Shown: positions 6,659-15,277, numbered from the stretch's first letter. The stretch: 33,561 nt of DNA from Methanoregula sp. (GCA_023228295.1 JALOBP010000026.1:1-33561), one strand, 5' to 3'. Program-made: numbers and translations. The notes: generated from the letters alone by a model not told the origin.

Positions 6659-7935
6659 CAGGCAGGGATCGGATCAGTGCAGAAAACCTCCATGCAGGGT
6701 ATGGCACGCAGGATATTGTGAAAGCGGTCAGCTGCTCCTTTGCACCGGGTACCTTCACCGGCATCATCGGGCCCAACGGCTCTGGAAAGACCACGCTCCT
6801 GCGGGCCTTCAGCCGCGTGATACCTTCAGGAGGGATCCTCGAGCTGGACGGCAAAGCGGTCAGCGACCATACGCCGACAGAACTCGGGATGGCGCTCGGG
6901 TTCGTCCCGCAGGACGAGGCCCGCCCGTTTTCCTATACCGTGATGCAGGTCGTCCTGATGGCCCGGTATGCCCGGACAAGCCGGCTCGGATCGCTCATGC
7001 CGGAAGATTATTCCCGGTGCCACCAGGCCTTTGCCCAAACGGGAGTCGCCCACCTTGCCGACCGATCTATTCGCACCCTGAGTGGCGGGGAATGGCAGCG
7101 GGTACTCATTGCCCGGGCCCTTGCGCAGGACACAAAAGTTCTCCTGCTGGACGAGCCGACCTCCCATCTCGATCTCTCCCACCAGTCCGAGATCCTCTCG
7201 CTGATGCGCGATCTCGCGGAATCGGGTGTCACCATCATCGGTGTCTTCCATGACCTCAACCTCGCTGCGCTCTATTGCGACCGACTCATCATGATCCAGA
7301 ACGGGCAGATGGTTGCCGATGGCCCGCCTGCACAGGTGCTGACGCCGGAAAAGATCCGTCATGTCTACGGTGCTGAAGTGGTCACCTCCTGTCACCCCGC
7401 CACCGGACGAACCTTCCTGATGCCCGTGAAAACGCAAAACGGAAACGGATCAGCCCTCTCCCTGATGAACGTGCAGGTGATTTCCGGAGGTGGAAGCGGG
7501 TCCGATCTCATGCGCTTCCTTGCAGGGAAGGGGTTAGCGGTTTCGGCCGGTGTCCTTGCCACCACGGATTCCGATTACCTTACTGCAACAGCGCTTGAAA
7601 TCCCCTGTATTCCGGTGCTGCCGTTCTCGCAGATCCCGGCCCATGCACTGGAGAAGCTGAGAACAATGCTGGCAAAGGCTGACAAAATCGTCCTATCAGT
7701 TCACCCGGTCGGGACCGGAAACCTTCCGGTCCTTCAGGTGCTCCGTGACATGAACCCGGCCAGGATTATCATCCACCTGCCCGAAGGAAGGGATTTTGCA
7801 TCCTTTGATTTTGCCCGGGGAGCCGCGGTAACCGCTTACCATGACCTGCGTACCGCAGGCGCTTATACCGCCACCAGTTATGAGGAGATTGTTGCGTTCC
7901 TCCGCGCAGATGCTTTGAGAAAACCCCAACGATAA
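6655..7935 (+). CDS. btuD: Corrinoid ABC transporter ATPase with extra C-terminal domain
   Basis: 426 residues, about 160 longer than a bacterial BtuD. The first ~260 residues are a complete ABC ATPase: Walker A GPNGSGKTT (39-47), Q-loop VPQDEARP, signature LSGGEW, Walker B VLLLDEPTS, and H-loop VFHDLN. From about residue 266 a second domain begins (VISGGGSGSDLMRFLAGKG) with a glycine-rich Rossmann-like start, alternating strands and helices, and no second Walker motif. Similar tails occur, to my recollection, on BtuD of haloarchaea and some methanogens; the function is unknown and may be regulatory or ligand-binding. It overlaps btuC by four bases and lies ten bases before the TIM-barrel gene. 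Confidence 0.87.
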   Translation: MTGRDRISAENLHAGYGTQDIVKAVSCSFAPGTFTGIIGPNGSGKTTLLRAFSRVIPSGGILELDGKAVSDHTPTELGMALGFVPQDEARPFSYTVMQVVLMARYARTSRLGSLMPEDYSRCHQAFAQTGVAHLADRSIRTLSGGEWQRVLIARALAQDTKVLLLDEPTSHLDLSHQSEILSLMRDLAESGVTIIGVFHDLNLAALYCDRLIMIQNGQMVADGPPAQVLTPEKIRHVYGAEVVTSCHPATGRTFLMPVKTQNGNGSALSLMNVQVISGGGSGSDLMRFLAGKGLAVSAGVLATTDSDYLTATALEIPCIPVLPFSQIPAHALEKLRTMLAKADKIVLSVHPVGTGNLPVLQVLRDMNPARIIIHLPEGRDFASFDFARGAAVTAYHDLRTAGAYTATSYEEIVAFLRADALRKPQR

Positions 7936-7945
7936 GATGTGATCC

Positions 7946-8692
7946 ATGACAACCAGACCCTTGTTTATCTCGACCTTCTGCTGCATTGACCATCCACTGG
8001 ATGAGGCCCTGGCCAGCCTTGCCGGCCGCACCTCGCACGTGGAGATCCTTGCCGATGGCCCGCACGATCTCCTCGCAGATCCCACACCCTGCAGCGAGTA
8101 TCCGCTCACGTATTCAGTCCACGCCCCTTCAAGCGAGATCAACATCGCTTCGGTGAACGAACGGATGCGGAGCGCCGCACTGTCGCTGCTTGGCGACGTG
8201 CTCGCTTCCTGCAACCGTATCGGCGCAGGCCACCTTGTTGTCCACCCGGGATACTCCGCATATGAACAGATGAAGGAACGGTCGGTTGACTCCCTGCTCC
8301 GCTCACTTGACGATCTTGCAGATCTGCAGGAGGAATTCGGGGTCAGGGTCTGCGTGGAGAACATGGGCGCATGGGAGTGCTGCCATTTCCGGACACCGGC
8401 ATTCATCCCCGAGCTGTCCGAAAGAGGGCTCGGGATGACCCTGGACTGCGGCCATGCCCGGCTCAACGGGAACCTCGATGCATTCCTAGTTGCCGGGGGC
8501 TTCTGCCACGTCCATCTCCATGACAATGGCGGGACAAATGACGATCATAACGCCTGCGGCAGCGGAACAATCGACTTCTCCACGCTGATCTCCCGGCTCC
8601 CGCAGGACGCAACCCTTGTGGTGGAGACCCGTGAACTCGCCGCGGCTGATGCGAGCATCTCCTGCCTTTCCGCTATCCTTAACGGTGATTAA
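7946..8692 (+). CDS. TIM-barrel protein, sugar-phosphate isomerase / AP-endonuclease 2 superfamily
   Basis: A 248-residue xylose-isomerase-like TIM barrel. Visible superfamily marks are SVHAPSSEINIAS (first His-containing strand end), HLVVHPGYS, CVENMGAWEC with the metal-binding Glu, TLDCGHARLNG, VHLHDNGG and the closing VVETRE. The conserved His, Glu and Asp residues suggest an intact divalent-metal site. The substrate is not recognisable. It sits between btuD and btuF in what looks like one transcription unit, so a part in handling corrinoid side-chain or ribazole-related sugars is possible but purely contextual. Confidence 0.72.
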   Translation: MTTRPLFISTFCCIDHPLDEALASLAGRTSHVEILADGPHDLLADPTPCSEYPLTYSVHAPSSEINIASVNERMRSAALSLLGDVLASCNRIGAGHLVVHPGYSAYEQMKERSVDSLLRSLDDLADLQEEFGVRVCVENMGAWECCHFRTPAFIPELSERGLGMTLDCGHARLNGNLDAFLVAGGFCHVHLHDNGGTNDDHNACGSGTIDFSTLISRLPQDATLVVETRELAAADASISCLSAILNGD

Positions 8693-8696
8693 CCCT

Positions 8697-9728
8697 ATGA
8701 TGCCAGAAACCCGAACCCGAATCTCGCGCTGCCCTGCCCTGCTGACCATGACCGTTGTCCTTGCCCTTTGTATCGTCCCGGTATCTGCCATCACATTTAC
8801 TGACGATACCGGAGCGATGATAACACTCGATGCAACGGCGGAACGTATCGTCTCGCTGTCGCCCGCCAATACCGAGATCCTTACCGCCCTCGGCCTGCTC
8901 GACCGGGTTGTCGGTATCACCGATGTCTGCGACTATCCTCCGGAAGTACAAAACAAGACCCGGATTGGCGGCTACTCATCCATCAGCATTGAGAAAGTAG
9001 CAGCGGCAAGACCGGATCTCATCATCGCATCAGATCTCACACCGAAAGAGACGGTGAGCCGACTCACCGAGATCGGCCTGCCGGTCATTGTCGTGGCACC
9101 GAAAAATATTGATCACGTGATACAGGATATCCGTCTGGTAGGGGAGATCACCGGGACAGGGCCTCAGGCCGAAGAACTTGCGGCAAACCTCTCCCGGCGC
9201 ATTGCCGCTGCACAGCTAAAAAGCGAACCGGGATTCCGGCCAACCGTTGCCCATGTGGTCTGGTACAAACCCCTGTATGTAAGTGGGAACAACACGCTGC
9301 AGAACGATGTGATCTCAAATGCCGGCGGCATAAATGTCTTTGCTGACCGGAGCGGGTGGAGCACGGTCTCGCTTGAAGAGTTCCTGCTGACCAATCCCGA
9401 TATCATTATCGTGAGCGGTGGGGGCGGGATGGATTCATCAGAGAAGGACGTGATCCTCGAAGAGTTCATGACCAACCCGCAGTACGTATCCCTCGCTGCG
9501 GTCAAAAACCACCATGTGTACGCGGTCAATGCCGACACGATCAGCCGGCCCGGTCCCCGGATTGCGGATGCAGCAGAAGAAGTCAGCCACATTATTTCAG
9601 CTGTCGGGAGAGAACACGCTGTGCAAATGCCCGGTGCCGGAGATGCCGGAAAAGCCAAAGCCCCTGGTTTTTCAGAAGCAGTTGTGTTCCTTGCACTCTT
9701 CGGGCTCTGTGCGGCAACGAGGAAGTAA
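8697..9728 (+). CDS. btuF: Corrinoid-binding protein BtuF with PGF-CTERM anchor
   Basis: 343 residues. The frame is open further upstream, but ATG 8697 follows GGTGATT at the right spacing and gives a normal signal peptide (positively charged start, then TMTVVLALCIVPVSA). The mature part is a TroA/BtuF-type binding protein: AERIVSLSPANTEILTALGL, VVGITDVCDYPPE, GGYSSISIEKVAAARPDLII, and the two-lobed helix-linked layout of cobalamin-binding family members. The last 21 residues are PGF, a hydrophobic segment and a final RK, which is the PGF-CTERM signal for archaeosortase cleavage and lipid attachment. It therefore probably sits on the outer face of the membrane handing corrinoids to BtuCD. Confidence 0.88.
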   Translation: MMPETRTRISRCPALLTMTVVLALCIVPVSAITFTDDTGAMITLDATAERIVSLSPANTEILTALGLLDRVVGITDVCDYPPEVQNKTRIGGYSSISIEKVAAARPDLIIASDLTPKETVSRLTEIGLPVIVVAPKNIDHVIQDIRLVGEITGTGPQAEELAANLSRRIAAAQLKSEPGFRPTVAHVVWYKPLYVSGNNTLQNDVISNAGGINVFADRSGWSTVSLEEFLLTNPDIIIVSGGGGMDSSEKDVILEEFMTNPQYVSLAAVKNHHVYAVNADTISRPGPRIADAAEEVSHIISAVGREHAVQMPGAGDAGKAKAPGFSEAVVFLALFGLCAATRK

Positions 9729-9740
9729 CAGGTGAGATCC

Positions 9741-10895
9741 ATGGTGTGCGAAGAACTCCACGTTCCAGATGATGATTTCCTGAACCTCCCTTCCGGGGAA
9801 ACGATTCTTATAACCGGGGACTCGCTTATCGTGCAGTTTTCCGGTCCGAGGGATGTGCTCTCCACGTCATGGCTGAATGGAGGGTACCGGAAGGATCTTG
9901 AAGCGGTTTTCAACCACCAGATACCGCTTGCGGCCTGCGATGAATGCCACGAGAATGGAGGTGTATGTGCCTATCTTGCAGGTGTTGCCGCGTCACGGTC
10001 GCTTGGTCCGGTTACAGCATGCGGCCTCATCACCCGGGCTGACATGAGGAACGCTGTGGTCATGACAGCCCGGTACCATGACCTCCGTGTCACAGCTGTT
10101 GTTACGGCAGGGATTGACAAGAACGGCGGGAGGGCCGGCGACCCGGCCTCGTATCATGAAGCGGGGGGGAAGTTTGTACCGGTCGGGGGGACTATCAATA
10201 CCATTCTCATCATTGGTGCTGACCTGCCGGAATATGCCCTCACCCGTGCCATCATGACCGTAACCGAGGCAAAAACTGCCGCCCTCCAGCAGCTGATGGC
10301 CCGGAGTATCTATTCCCAGGGGATCGCAACGGGATCCGGGACGGACATGGTAGTCACCGTTTCAAATCCCAGCACACCTCTCTATCTGACCGATGCCGGC
10401 ACACACGCTATGCTCGGCGAGCTCATCGCAAAAGTGGTCATCCGTGCAACAATCCTCGCGCTAGAGCGGGAGACGGGACTCTCCCCGAAATCGCAGCATG
10501 ATGTGCTGGTGCGTCTCTCACGGTTTGGTATAACCGCGGAGGACCTCTGGACTGCAGCCATCGAAGCTGGGGAACTGCAACGGAGTGACCCGGCCGGGAA
10601 GGAACAGTTCCTGCACTATCTGATACAATGGGCACAGTGTCCGGAAAATGTTGCCAGGGCTGCTGCCGCGCTGCATATCCTTGATGAAGAAGCATGGGGA
10701 CTCCTGCAGGCAGGTGCAGCACAGGAAACGATCATCCGAATCCTGCATGACAAGGATTTGGAGCGTACTGCTTCCATGGACACCCCGCTTGGAACGGTCA
10801 CTGACCTGTTGTCCCGGCTCGCTGCCCGCGGTTTTGAGGACCAGATCGCAGATAAAAGGATTTTCACCGGCCCGGATACCCTCCGGCCGATCTGA
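9741..10895 (+). CDS. cbiZ: Adenosylcobinamide amidohydrolase CbiZ
   Basis: 384 residues from ATG 9741. An in-frame GTG lies at 9732, but GGTGAGATCC at 9731-9740 is a near-perfect ribosome-binding site for the ATG, so I prefer it. CbiZ marks include SWLNGGYRKDLEAVFNHQ near the start, ACGLITRADMRNAVV, VVTAGIDKNGGRAGDPA (the most typical block) and GTINTILIIGADL. CbiZ hydrolyses the aminopropanol side chain of salvaged (pseudo)cobamides to cobyric acid so that the cell can rebuild its own form. Residues beyond about 235 (LSPKSQHDVLVRL onward) form an extra mainly helical C-terminal region. Its position right after btuF fits salvage of imported corrinoids. Confidence 0.88.
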   Translation: MVCEELHVPDDDFLNLPSGETILITGDSLIVQFSGPRDVLSTSWLNGGYRKDLEAVFNHQIPLAACDECHENGGVCAYLAGVAASRSLGPVTACGLITRADMRNAVVMTARYHDLRVTAVVTAGIDKNGGRAGDPASYHEAGGKFVPVGGTINTILIIGADLPEYALTRAIMTVTEAKTAALQQLMARSIYSQGIATGSGTDMVVTVSNPSTPLYLTDAGTHAMLGELIAKVVIRATILALERETGLSPKSQHDVLVRLSRFGITAEDLWTAAIEAGELQRSDPAGKEQFLHYLIQWAQCPENVARAAAALHILDEEAWGLLQAGAAQETIIRILHDKDLERTASMDTPLGTVTDLLSRLAARGFEDQIADKRIFTGPDTLRPI

Positions 10896-10911
10896 CCGGA
10901 GTGAAGAGCCC

Positions 10912-11277
10912 ATGCCGAAATACCACGGAATCGACCCGCAGCCCGCAACCCGGCAGGCAGCGGAGAAGTTCGAGAACGAGGTGATGATCCGGAAAAACCA
11001 CCGGTTCCTCGTTGCCAGGGTTTACTTCGACATGGAAGAGACCCACTGGGCAGTTGCCTTCGCCTACAACCCGTCACGGAGCCCGGGGCTCTCCGGCTAT
11101 GAGCACCTGCTGGAAGTACGGTATTCCTATGAGCCACGGTCGGGGCACCGTATCCGGATGTTCCGCTCGGATCCCCCGGAGAATTCAACCCTCTCATGCA
11201 GGAGGTTCATGGATCAGGACTGTTTTGCCCGATTTGTTCTCTATTATGAAACTGAACTTATCAAAAAAACGGTTTAG
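10912..11277 (+). CDS. Small unknown protein at the end of the corrinoid operon
   Basis: A 121-residue protein starting at ATG 10912, 17 bases after cbiZ, preceded by GGAGTGAAGAGCCC as a ribosome-binding site. It begins MPKYHGIDPQPATRQAAEKFEN and is mixed in charge with many aromatic residues and Arg; there is no signal peptide or membrane segment. I do not recognise a family. It is followed by an AT-rich gap, so it ends the corrinoid salvage unit. Codon use is like the neighbours, supporting a real gene. Confidence 0.68.
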   Translation: MPKYHGIDPQPATRQAAEKFENEVMIRKNHRFLVARVYFDMEETHWAVAFAYNPSRSPGLSGYEHLLEVRYSYEPRSGHRIRMFRSDPPENSTLSCRRFMDQDCFARFVLYYETELIKKTV

Positions 11278-11542
11278 AGAAAGATCTGTACTCGGATAAC
11301 TGCTGGAATTGAGAAACCAGTACTCGAACTCTCATTCTCCCCACCAGAATATTGCGGAAGCATGATAAGTATTTTTTTTATCCACATGGCAATGACTGCA
11401 GAGTTTGCCGTCTTTGACTGAACTTGTATTACAATCCGCTATTTTTCAATCCAAATTTAATCAATTTTAAATAATTTTGCCGATTGTAGATACAGATCAC
11501 CACACTTTAATAGCACTTGATTTTAATTATATTCAGATTCGT
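11278..11542 (+). promoter_or_regulatory. AT-rich intergenic region with terminator-like T run and promoter
   Basis: Contains an oligo-T run near 11370 (GTATTTTTTTTATCC region) that could end the corrinoid transcript, then two TATA-like stretches: TTTTAAATAATTTT around 11465 and TTTTAATTATATT around 11521. The coding start at 11543 lacks a clear Shine-Dalgarno sequence, so the second stretch may place the transcription start close to the start codon. Confidence 0.45.
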
Positions 11543-12715
11543 ATGAAAAAATCGATCGTAATTCTCATTGGTATCACCCTTCTTGTCTGTGCATGTGTTG
11601 CCTTTGCCGGATGTACTGGGACCGCTGCCTCCTCAACCAGTACCACGAAGGCTATTCCCGAACATGCTTCTGGATCCAGTACGATGACCATCATGGACGG
11701 GTACGGCAGGACCGTTGCCATTCCGGCAAACACGGAGACGATCGTCTGTTCGGGTTCCGGCTGCCTCCGTTATATATCCTACCTGGGGGCACAGGGAACG
11801 ATCATTGGTGTTGACAGCATCGAGAATACAAAACAGGCTGTCGAAGGCCGGGCCTATGCCCTGGCAAACCCGCAGTTTTCGTCTCTACCATTGATCGGCG
11901 AGTACCGGGGCAAGGATGACCCCGAGAAGATCATCAGCATCGGGCCGCAGGTCGTCTTCAAGACGGCCTCGCTCACCGAGCAGCCGGCCAGTGCCATGGC
12001 TGCGGCAGACCTCCTCCAGAACCGTACCGGTATCCCGGTTGTGGAGATGCCCTACGGGGACCTTGCAACCGAGAAAGGCACTGCAGACTCGTTTGCCACC
12101 CTGCGCCTGATGGGCAGCATCACCGGCACCAGCGCCCGTGCGGATGAACTCATCGCGTACATCAATGCAACGAAGGCCGACTTAAAGAAGCGGACAATGG
12201 ACATCCCGGCATCTGAACAGAAGACTGCCTACGTGGGCGGGGTCTCGTATGCCGGCCCGCACGGGATCGTTTCCACCGAGCCGGCCTACCCGCCGTTTGC
12301 GCTCGTGAACGTAAGGAACATTGCCGGCAGTGCCGGTACCCAGCATGCCGATGTCTCGAAGGAGACAATCGTGGGCGCTGACCCGCAGTTCATCTTCATC
12401 GATGTCGGTACGCTACAGGTCCCGGATGGCGGGGCCATCACCGAACTCAGGACCAACGCAGCCTTCTCTGATCTGACCGCCGTCAGGAACAAGAACGTGT
12501 ACGGGGTCCTGCCTTACAACTTCTACTCCACGAACTACGAGTCGGTCCTTGCGGACGCCTATTTCATCGGCAAGACGGTCTATCCCGACCGGTTCTCGGA
12601 CATCGACCCCGCGGCAAAGGCGGATGAGATCTATACGATGTTTGTCGGCAAGCCGGTCTTTGCCGAGCTGAATGGGAATTACAACAGCACCGGGTTCCAG
12701 CCCATCGCAGTCTGA
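11543..12715 (+). CDS. Metal-chelate-type ABC transporter binding lipoprotein
   Basis: 390 residues from ATG 11543; an upstream ATG in frame would put extra residues before the signal peptide and is unlikely. The N-terminus is a lipoprotein signal with lipobox AFAGC (Cys 24), followed by a Ser/Thr-rich linker. The mature part is a two-lobed periplasmic-binding-protein of the iron-siderophore/BtuF class: MTIMDGYGRTVAIPANTETIVC, GAQGTIIGVDSIENT, DPEKIISIGPQVVF, LRLMGSITGTSARADEL, with a long inter-lobe helix. Substrate is not determined; it differs clearly from BtuF at 8697. It is the first gene of a binding protein-permease-ATPase-FmdE unit. Confidence 0.85.
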   Translation: MKKSIVILIGITLLVCACVAFAGCTGTAASSTSTTKAIPEHASGSSTMTIMDGYGRTVAIPANTETIVCSGSGCLRYISYLGAQGTIIGVDSIENTKQAVEGRAYALANPQFSSLPLIGEYRGKDDPEKIISIGPQVVFKTASLTEQPASAMAAADLLQNRTGIPVVEMPYGDLATEKGTADSFATLRLMGSITGTSARADELIAYINATKADLKKRTMDIPASEQKTAYVGGVSYAGPHGIVSTEPAYPPFALVNVRNIAGSAGTQHADVSKETIVGADPQFIFIDVGTLQVPDGGAITELRTNAAFSDLTAVRNKNVYGVLPYNFYSTNYESVLADAYFIGKTVYPDRFSDIDPAAKADEIYTMFVGKPVFAELNGNYNSTGFQPIAV

Positions 12716-12730
12716 TACGGACAATTCAGC

Positions 12731-13801
12731 ATGCACACCGAAGACGGGATAGTTCCCCAAGACTACCTGGACTATACCAGGAAAAAGGTATTCTGGATAG
12801 CCGGCTCGCTCGTCCTTGTCCTCGTCCTCTTCGTGCTCGCGATCTCGGTGGGTGCCGTGGCGATCCCGCCAGTGGATGTTCTCCAGACCCTCTTTGGGGC
12901 TGGCACCTCCTCCAAGTGGGACAGGATCATCTGGAACATCCGGCTGCCGCAGGCCCTTGCGGCTATCGTGGCCGGGACCGGCCTTGCCGTTGCCGGCGTT
13001 GCCATGCAGTCCATTCTGAGAAACCCGCTGGCATCCCCCTACACGCTCGGGATATCCAGTGCCGGGGCATTCGGTGCGGCAGTCTCGATCATCGTGCTGG
13101 GTGCGGGAAAGATCCAGTCAACGGTTGCAAACCCGGTCACCATCACGAACCCGTACCTCACGACAATTGTAGCGTTCTTCTTCTGCATGCTCGCGACTGC
13201 GGTCATCCTCCTCATCTCCCACTTCAAGGGCACATCGCCCGAGGTCATGATCCTGACCGGTGTTGCTCTCTCCGCCCTCTTCTCTGCCGGGGTTATGTTC
13301 CTCCAGTTCTTCTCAAGCGACACCCAGCTTGCCGCAGTCGTCTTCTGGACTTTTGGCGACGTGGGCAGGTCAACGTGGGAGACCCTGCCGTTCATGGCGG
13401 TCGTGGTTGCGGGTGCAACCCTGTATTTCCTCTTCAACCGCTGGAACTACAATGCGATCGATGCCGGCGACGAGACTGCGCAGAGCATCGGTGTCAACGT
13501 CTCCCGCACACGGCTCGTGGGGATGACGGTTGCAGCACTGGTCTCCGCGGTAATCGTCGCCATGCTCGGGGTCATCGGTTTTGTCGGTCTGGTCTGCCCG
13601 CACATGATGAGGAGGCTTGTCGGGGATGACCAGCGCTATCTCATCCCCGGCTCGGCCGTTGCCGGGGCTGTCCTGCTGCTGGCATCAGACACTGTTGCCC
13701 GCGTGATTGTTGCACCGTATATCCGTCCGGTCGCCGTCCTGACGGCATTCCTGGGAGCGCCCGTATTCATCTACCTGTTATTCAGGGGGTATAAGCGATG
13801 A
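12731..13801 (+). CDS. ABC transporter permease, FecCD family (second system)
   Basis: 356 residues with about ten membrane segments. Typical FecCD stretches are WNIRLPQALAAIVAGTGLAVAG near residue 70, MQSILRNPLASPYTLGISSAG, NAIDAGDETAQSIGVNVSRTR in the coupling loop, and GFVGLVCPHMMRRLVG towards the end. It has a longer N-terminal cytoplasmic tail than the btuC-like gene (residues 1-~20, charged). It lies 15 bases after the binding protein and overlaps the ATPase start by four bases (ATGA). It is a paralogue of the permease at 5711; transported chelate unknown. Confidence 0.87.
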   Translation: MHTEDGIVPQDYLDYTRKKVFWIAGSLVLVLVLFVLAISVGAVAIPPVDVLQTLFGAGTSSKWDRIIWNIRLPQALAAIVAGTGLAVAGVAMQSILRNPLASPYTLGISSAGAFGAAVSIIVLGAGKIQSTVANPVTITNPYLTTIVAFFFCMLATAVILLISHFKGTSPEVMILTGVALSALFSAGVMFLQFFSSDTQLAAVVFWTFGDVGRSTWETLPFMAVVVAGATLYFLFNRWNYNAIDAGDETAQSIGVNVSRTRLVGMTVAALVSAVIVAMLGVIGFVGLVCPHMMRRLVGDDQRYLIPGSAVAGAVLLLASDTVARVIVAPYIRPVAVLTAFLGAPVFIYLLFRGYKR

Positions 13802-14571
13802 CGAAGATGCTGACTGTGAACGAACTGAAATTCATGTACCGTAATAAGAATGTCTTAAACGAGATCGGGTTCTCGATCGAACAGGGGCAGGTTATAGCCG
13901 TCCTCGGCCCGAACGGGGTCGGGAAGACCACGCTCCTAAAATGCTTAAACCGGATCCTGAAGCCCCGGGAAGGCACCGTGATGCTCGATGAAGAGAACCT
14001 GCTCGACCTTGATATCATGGCTATTGCCCGCAGGGTTGGTTATGTGCCGCAGCGGGTGGAGACCGGGCGGCTGACCGCGTTCGACGCCGTTCTCTTAGGC
14101 CGCCGCCCTCACATCGGCTGGGATGTTGTGCCCCGCGACCTTGCCATCGTCAACGCAGTCTTCAAAAAACTGGGCATGGAGGCGTTCCGCCTCAGCTTCA
14201 TCGACGAAATGAGCGGAGGCGAACTCCAGAAAGTAGCCATTGCCCGGGCACTGGTGCAGGAGCCGCGGGTGCTGCTCCTTGACGAGCCGACCAGCAACCT
14301 TGACCTGAAGAATCAGGTCGATATCCTCACCACCATCCGCGAGGTTGTCCGCGACCATAACATAGCGGCCATCATGACCATGCACGATTTGAACCTGGCC
14401 CTCCGGTTTGCGGATATCTTCATCTTCATCAAGAACGGAAAGGTCCATGTCCACGGCAGCCAGGACATTATCACCCCTCTTGTCATCGAGGAGGTATACG
14501 GCCTCCCGGTCATGATCGGAGAACTTGGCGGCGTCCGGTGTGTCATCCCCGGCGCCTGTAAGATAACCTAG
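13798..14571 (+). CDS. ABC transporter ATPase, Fec/Btu type (second system)
   Basis: 257 residues, a normal-length ABC ATPase without the C-terminal extension seen in the first system. Walker A GPNGVGKTT (about residues 38-46), Q-loop VPQRVE, signature EMSGGELQKVAIARAL, Walker B VLLLDEPTS, and H-loop MHDLN are all intact. It overlaps the permease and is followed by the FmdE-like gene after 11 bases, suggesting all four genes act together. Confidence 0.88.
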   Translation: MTKMLTVNELKFMYRNKNVLNEIGFSIEQGQVIAVLGPNGVGKTTLLKCLNRILKPREGTVMLDEENLLDLDIMAIARRVGYVPQRVETGRLTAFDAVLLGRRPHIGWDVVPRDLAIVNAVFKKLGMEAFRLSFIDEMSGGELQKVAIARALVQEPRVLLLDEPTSNLDLKNQVDILTTIREVVRDHNIAAIMTMHDLNLALRFADIFIFIKNGKVHVHGSQDIITPLVIEEVYGLPVMIGELGGVRCVIPGACKIT

Positions 14572-14582
14572 GAGAAATAACC

Positions 14583-15266
14583 ATGCACGACAACAACCAT
14601 GACCATAACGATCATCACGGACATCACCATGACCATCATCACAACCATCATGATGTCCCCCATGCCGTAACGTTCGACGATTGCATCCGCTTCCACGGCC
14701 ACTCATGCCCGGGACTCGCATCCGGGTACCGTGCGGCAACTGCCGCAATGGAAGCCCTTGGCGTCACCCGACCGGAAGACGAGGACCTCGTTGCCATCTG
14801 TGAGACCGATGCCTGCGGTGTGGATGCGATCCAGGTCATTGCCGGGACAACTGCCGGCAAGGGAAATCTCGTCATCCACGATTACGGCAAACACGCGTTC
14901 ACGTTCTATAACCGGAAAAACGGGAAGGCGGTTCGGATCATATTCCACCGGAACGAGGCGAACGAAACGGGAAATATCGCGGAACTGCGGAAGAAAGTCT
15001 TCTCCGGCAACGCAACGGCGAAGGAAGAGGAGCAGTTCCACGAACTGATGCACAAGGCAACGGTGGATCTCCTGCACGCCCCCGGAGATACAATTATGAA
15101 GATCGAGCAGATCCCCATGGAAGCCCCGAAGAAGGCCCGGATCTTCGCCTCGGTTACCTGCGATTGCTGCGGTGAGTCGGTGGCCGACGCGAAGACCCGG
15201 ATGGTTGACGGAAAGTGCGTCTGCATCCCCTGCGCTGAAGGCACGCACCCATCAAAGCGAAAATAA
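14583..15266 (+). CDS. FmdE-family protein with histidine-rich N-terminus
   Basis: 227 residues; GGAG ten bases before ATG 14583 supports the start. Residues 1-27 contain 14 histidines mixed with Asp and Asn, a metal-binding tail like those of HypB, UreE or SlyD. The FmdE domain follows (about 29-165) with FHGHSCPGLASGYRAA and the CETDACGVDAIQV block. The C-terminus (about 190-222) has a zinc-ribbon-like CDCC and CIPC pair. FmdE proteins were named from the molybdenum formylmethanofuran dehydrogenase operon but most are not enzyme subunits and their role is unsettled. Being the last gene of an importer unit, this one may receive, store or sense the imported metal. Nickel, cobalt or zinc fit the His tail best; that is inference. 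Confidence 0.85.
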   Translation: MHDNNHDHNDHHGHHHDHHHNHHDVPHAVTFDDCIRFHGHSCPGLASGYRAATAAMEALGVTRPEDEDLVAICETDACGVDAIQVIAGTTAGKGNLVIHDYGKHAFTFYNRKNGKAVRIIFHRNEANETGNIAELRKKVFSGNATAKEEEQFHELMHKATVDLLHAPGDTIMKIEQIPMEAPKKARIFASVTCDCCGESVADAKTRMVDGKCVCIPCAEGTHPSKRK

Positions 15267-15270
15267 AACC

Positions 15271-15277
15271 TTTTTTT
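15271..15277 (+). terminator. Oligo-T terminator of the second importer operon
   Basis: Seven consecutive T begin four bases after the FmdE-like stop codon, a typical archaeal termination signal. No stable hairpin precedes it. Confidence 0.55.

Noticed and set aside
9732..9740. GTG 9732 as the start of cbiZ
   Set aside because: The GTG is part of the ribosome-binding site GGTGAGATCC for ATG 9741.
14583..14660. CATCAC-rich stretch as a tandem DNA repeat or CRISPR-like array
   Set aside because: It is the coding sequence of the His-rich protein tail; the repetition follows from the histidine codons.
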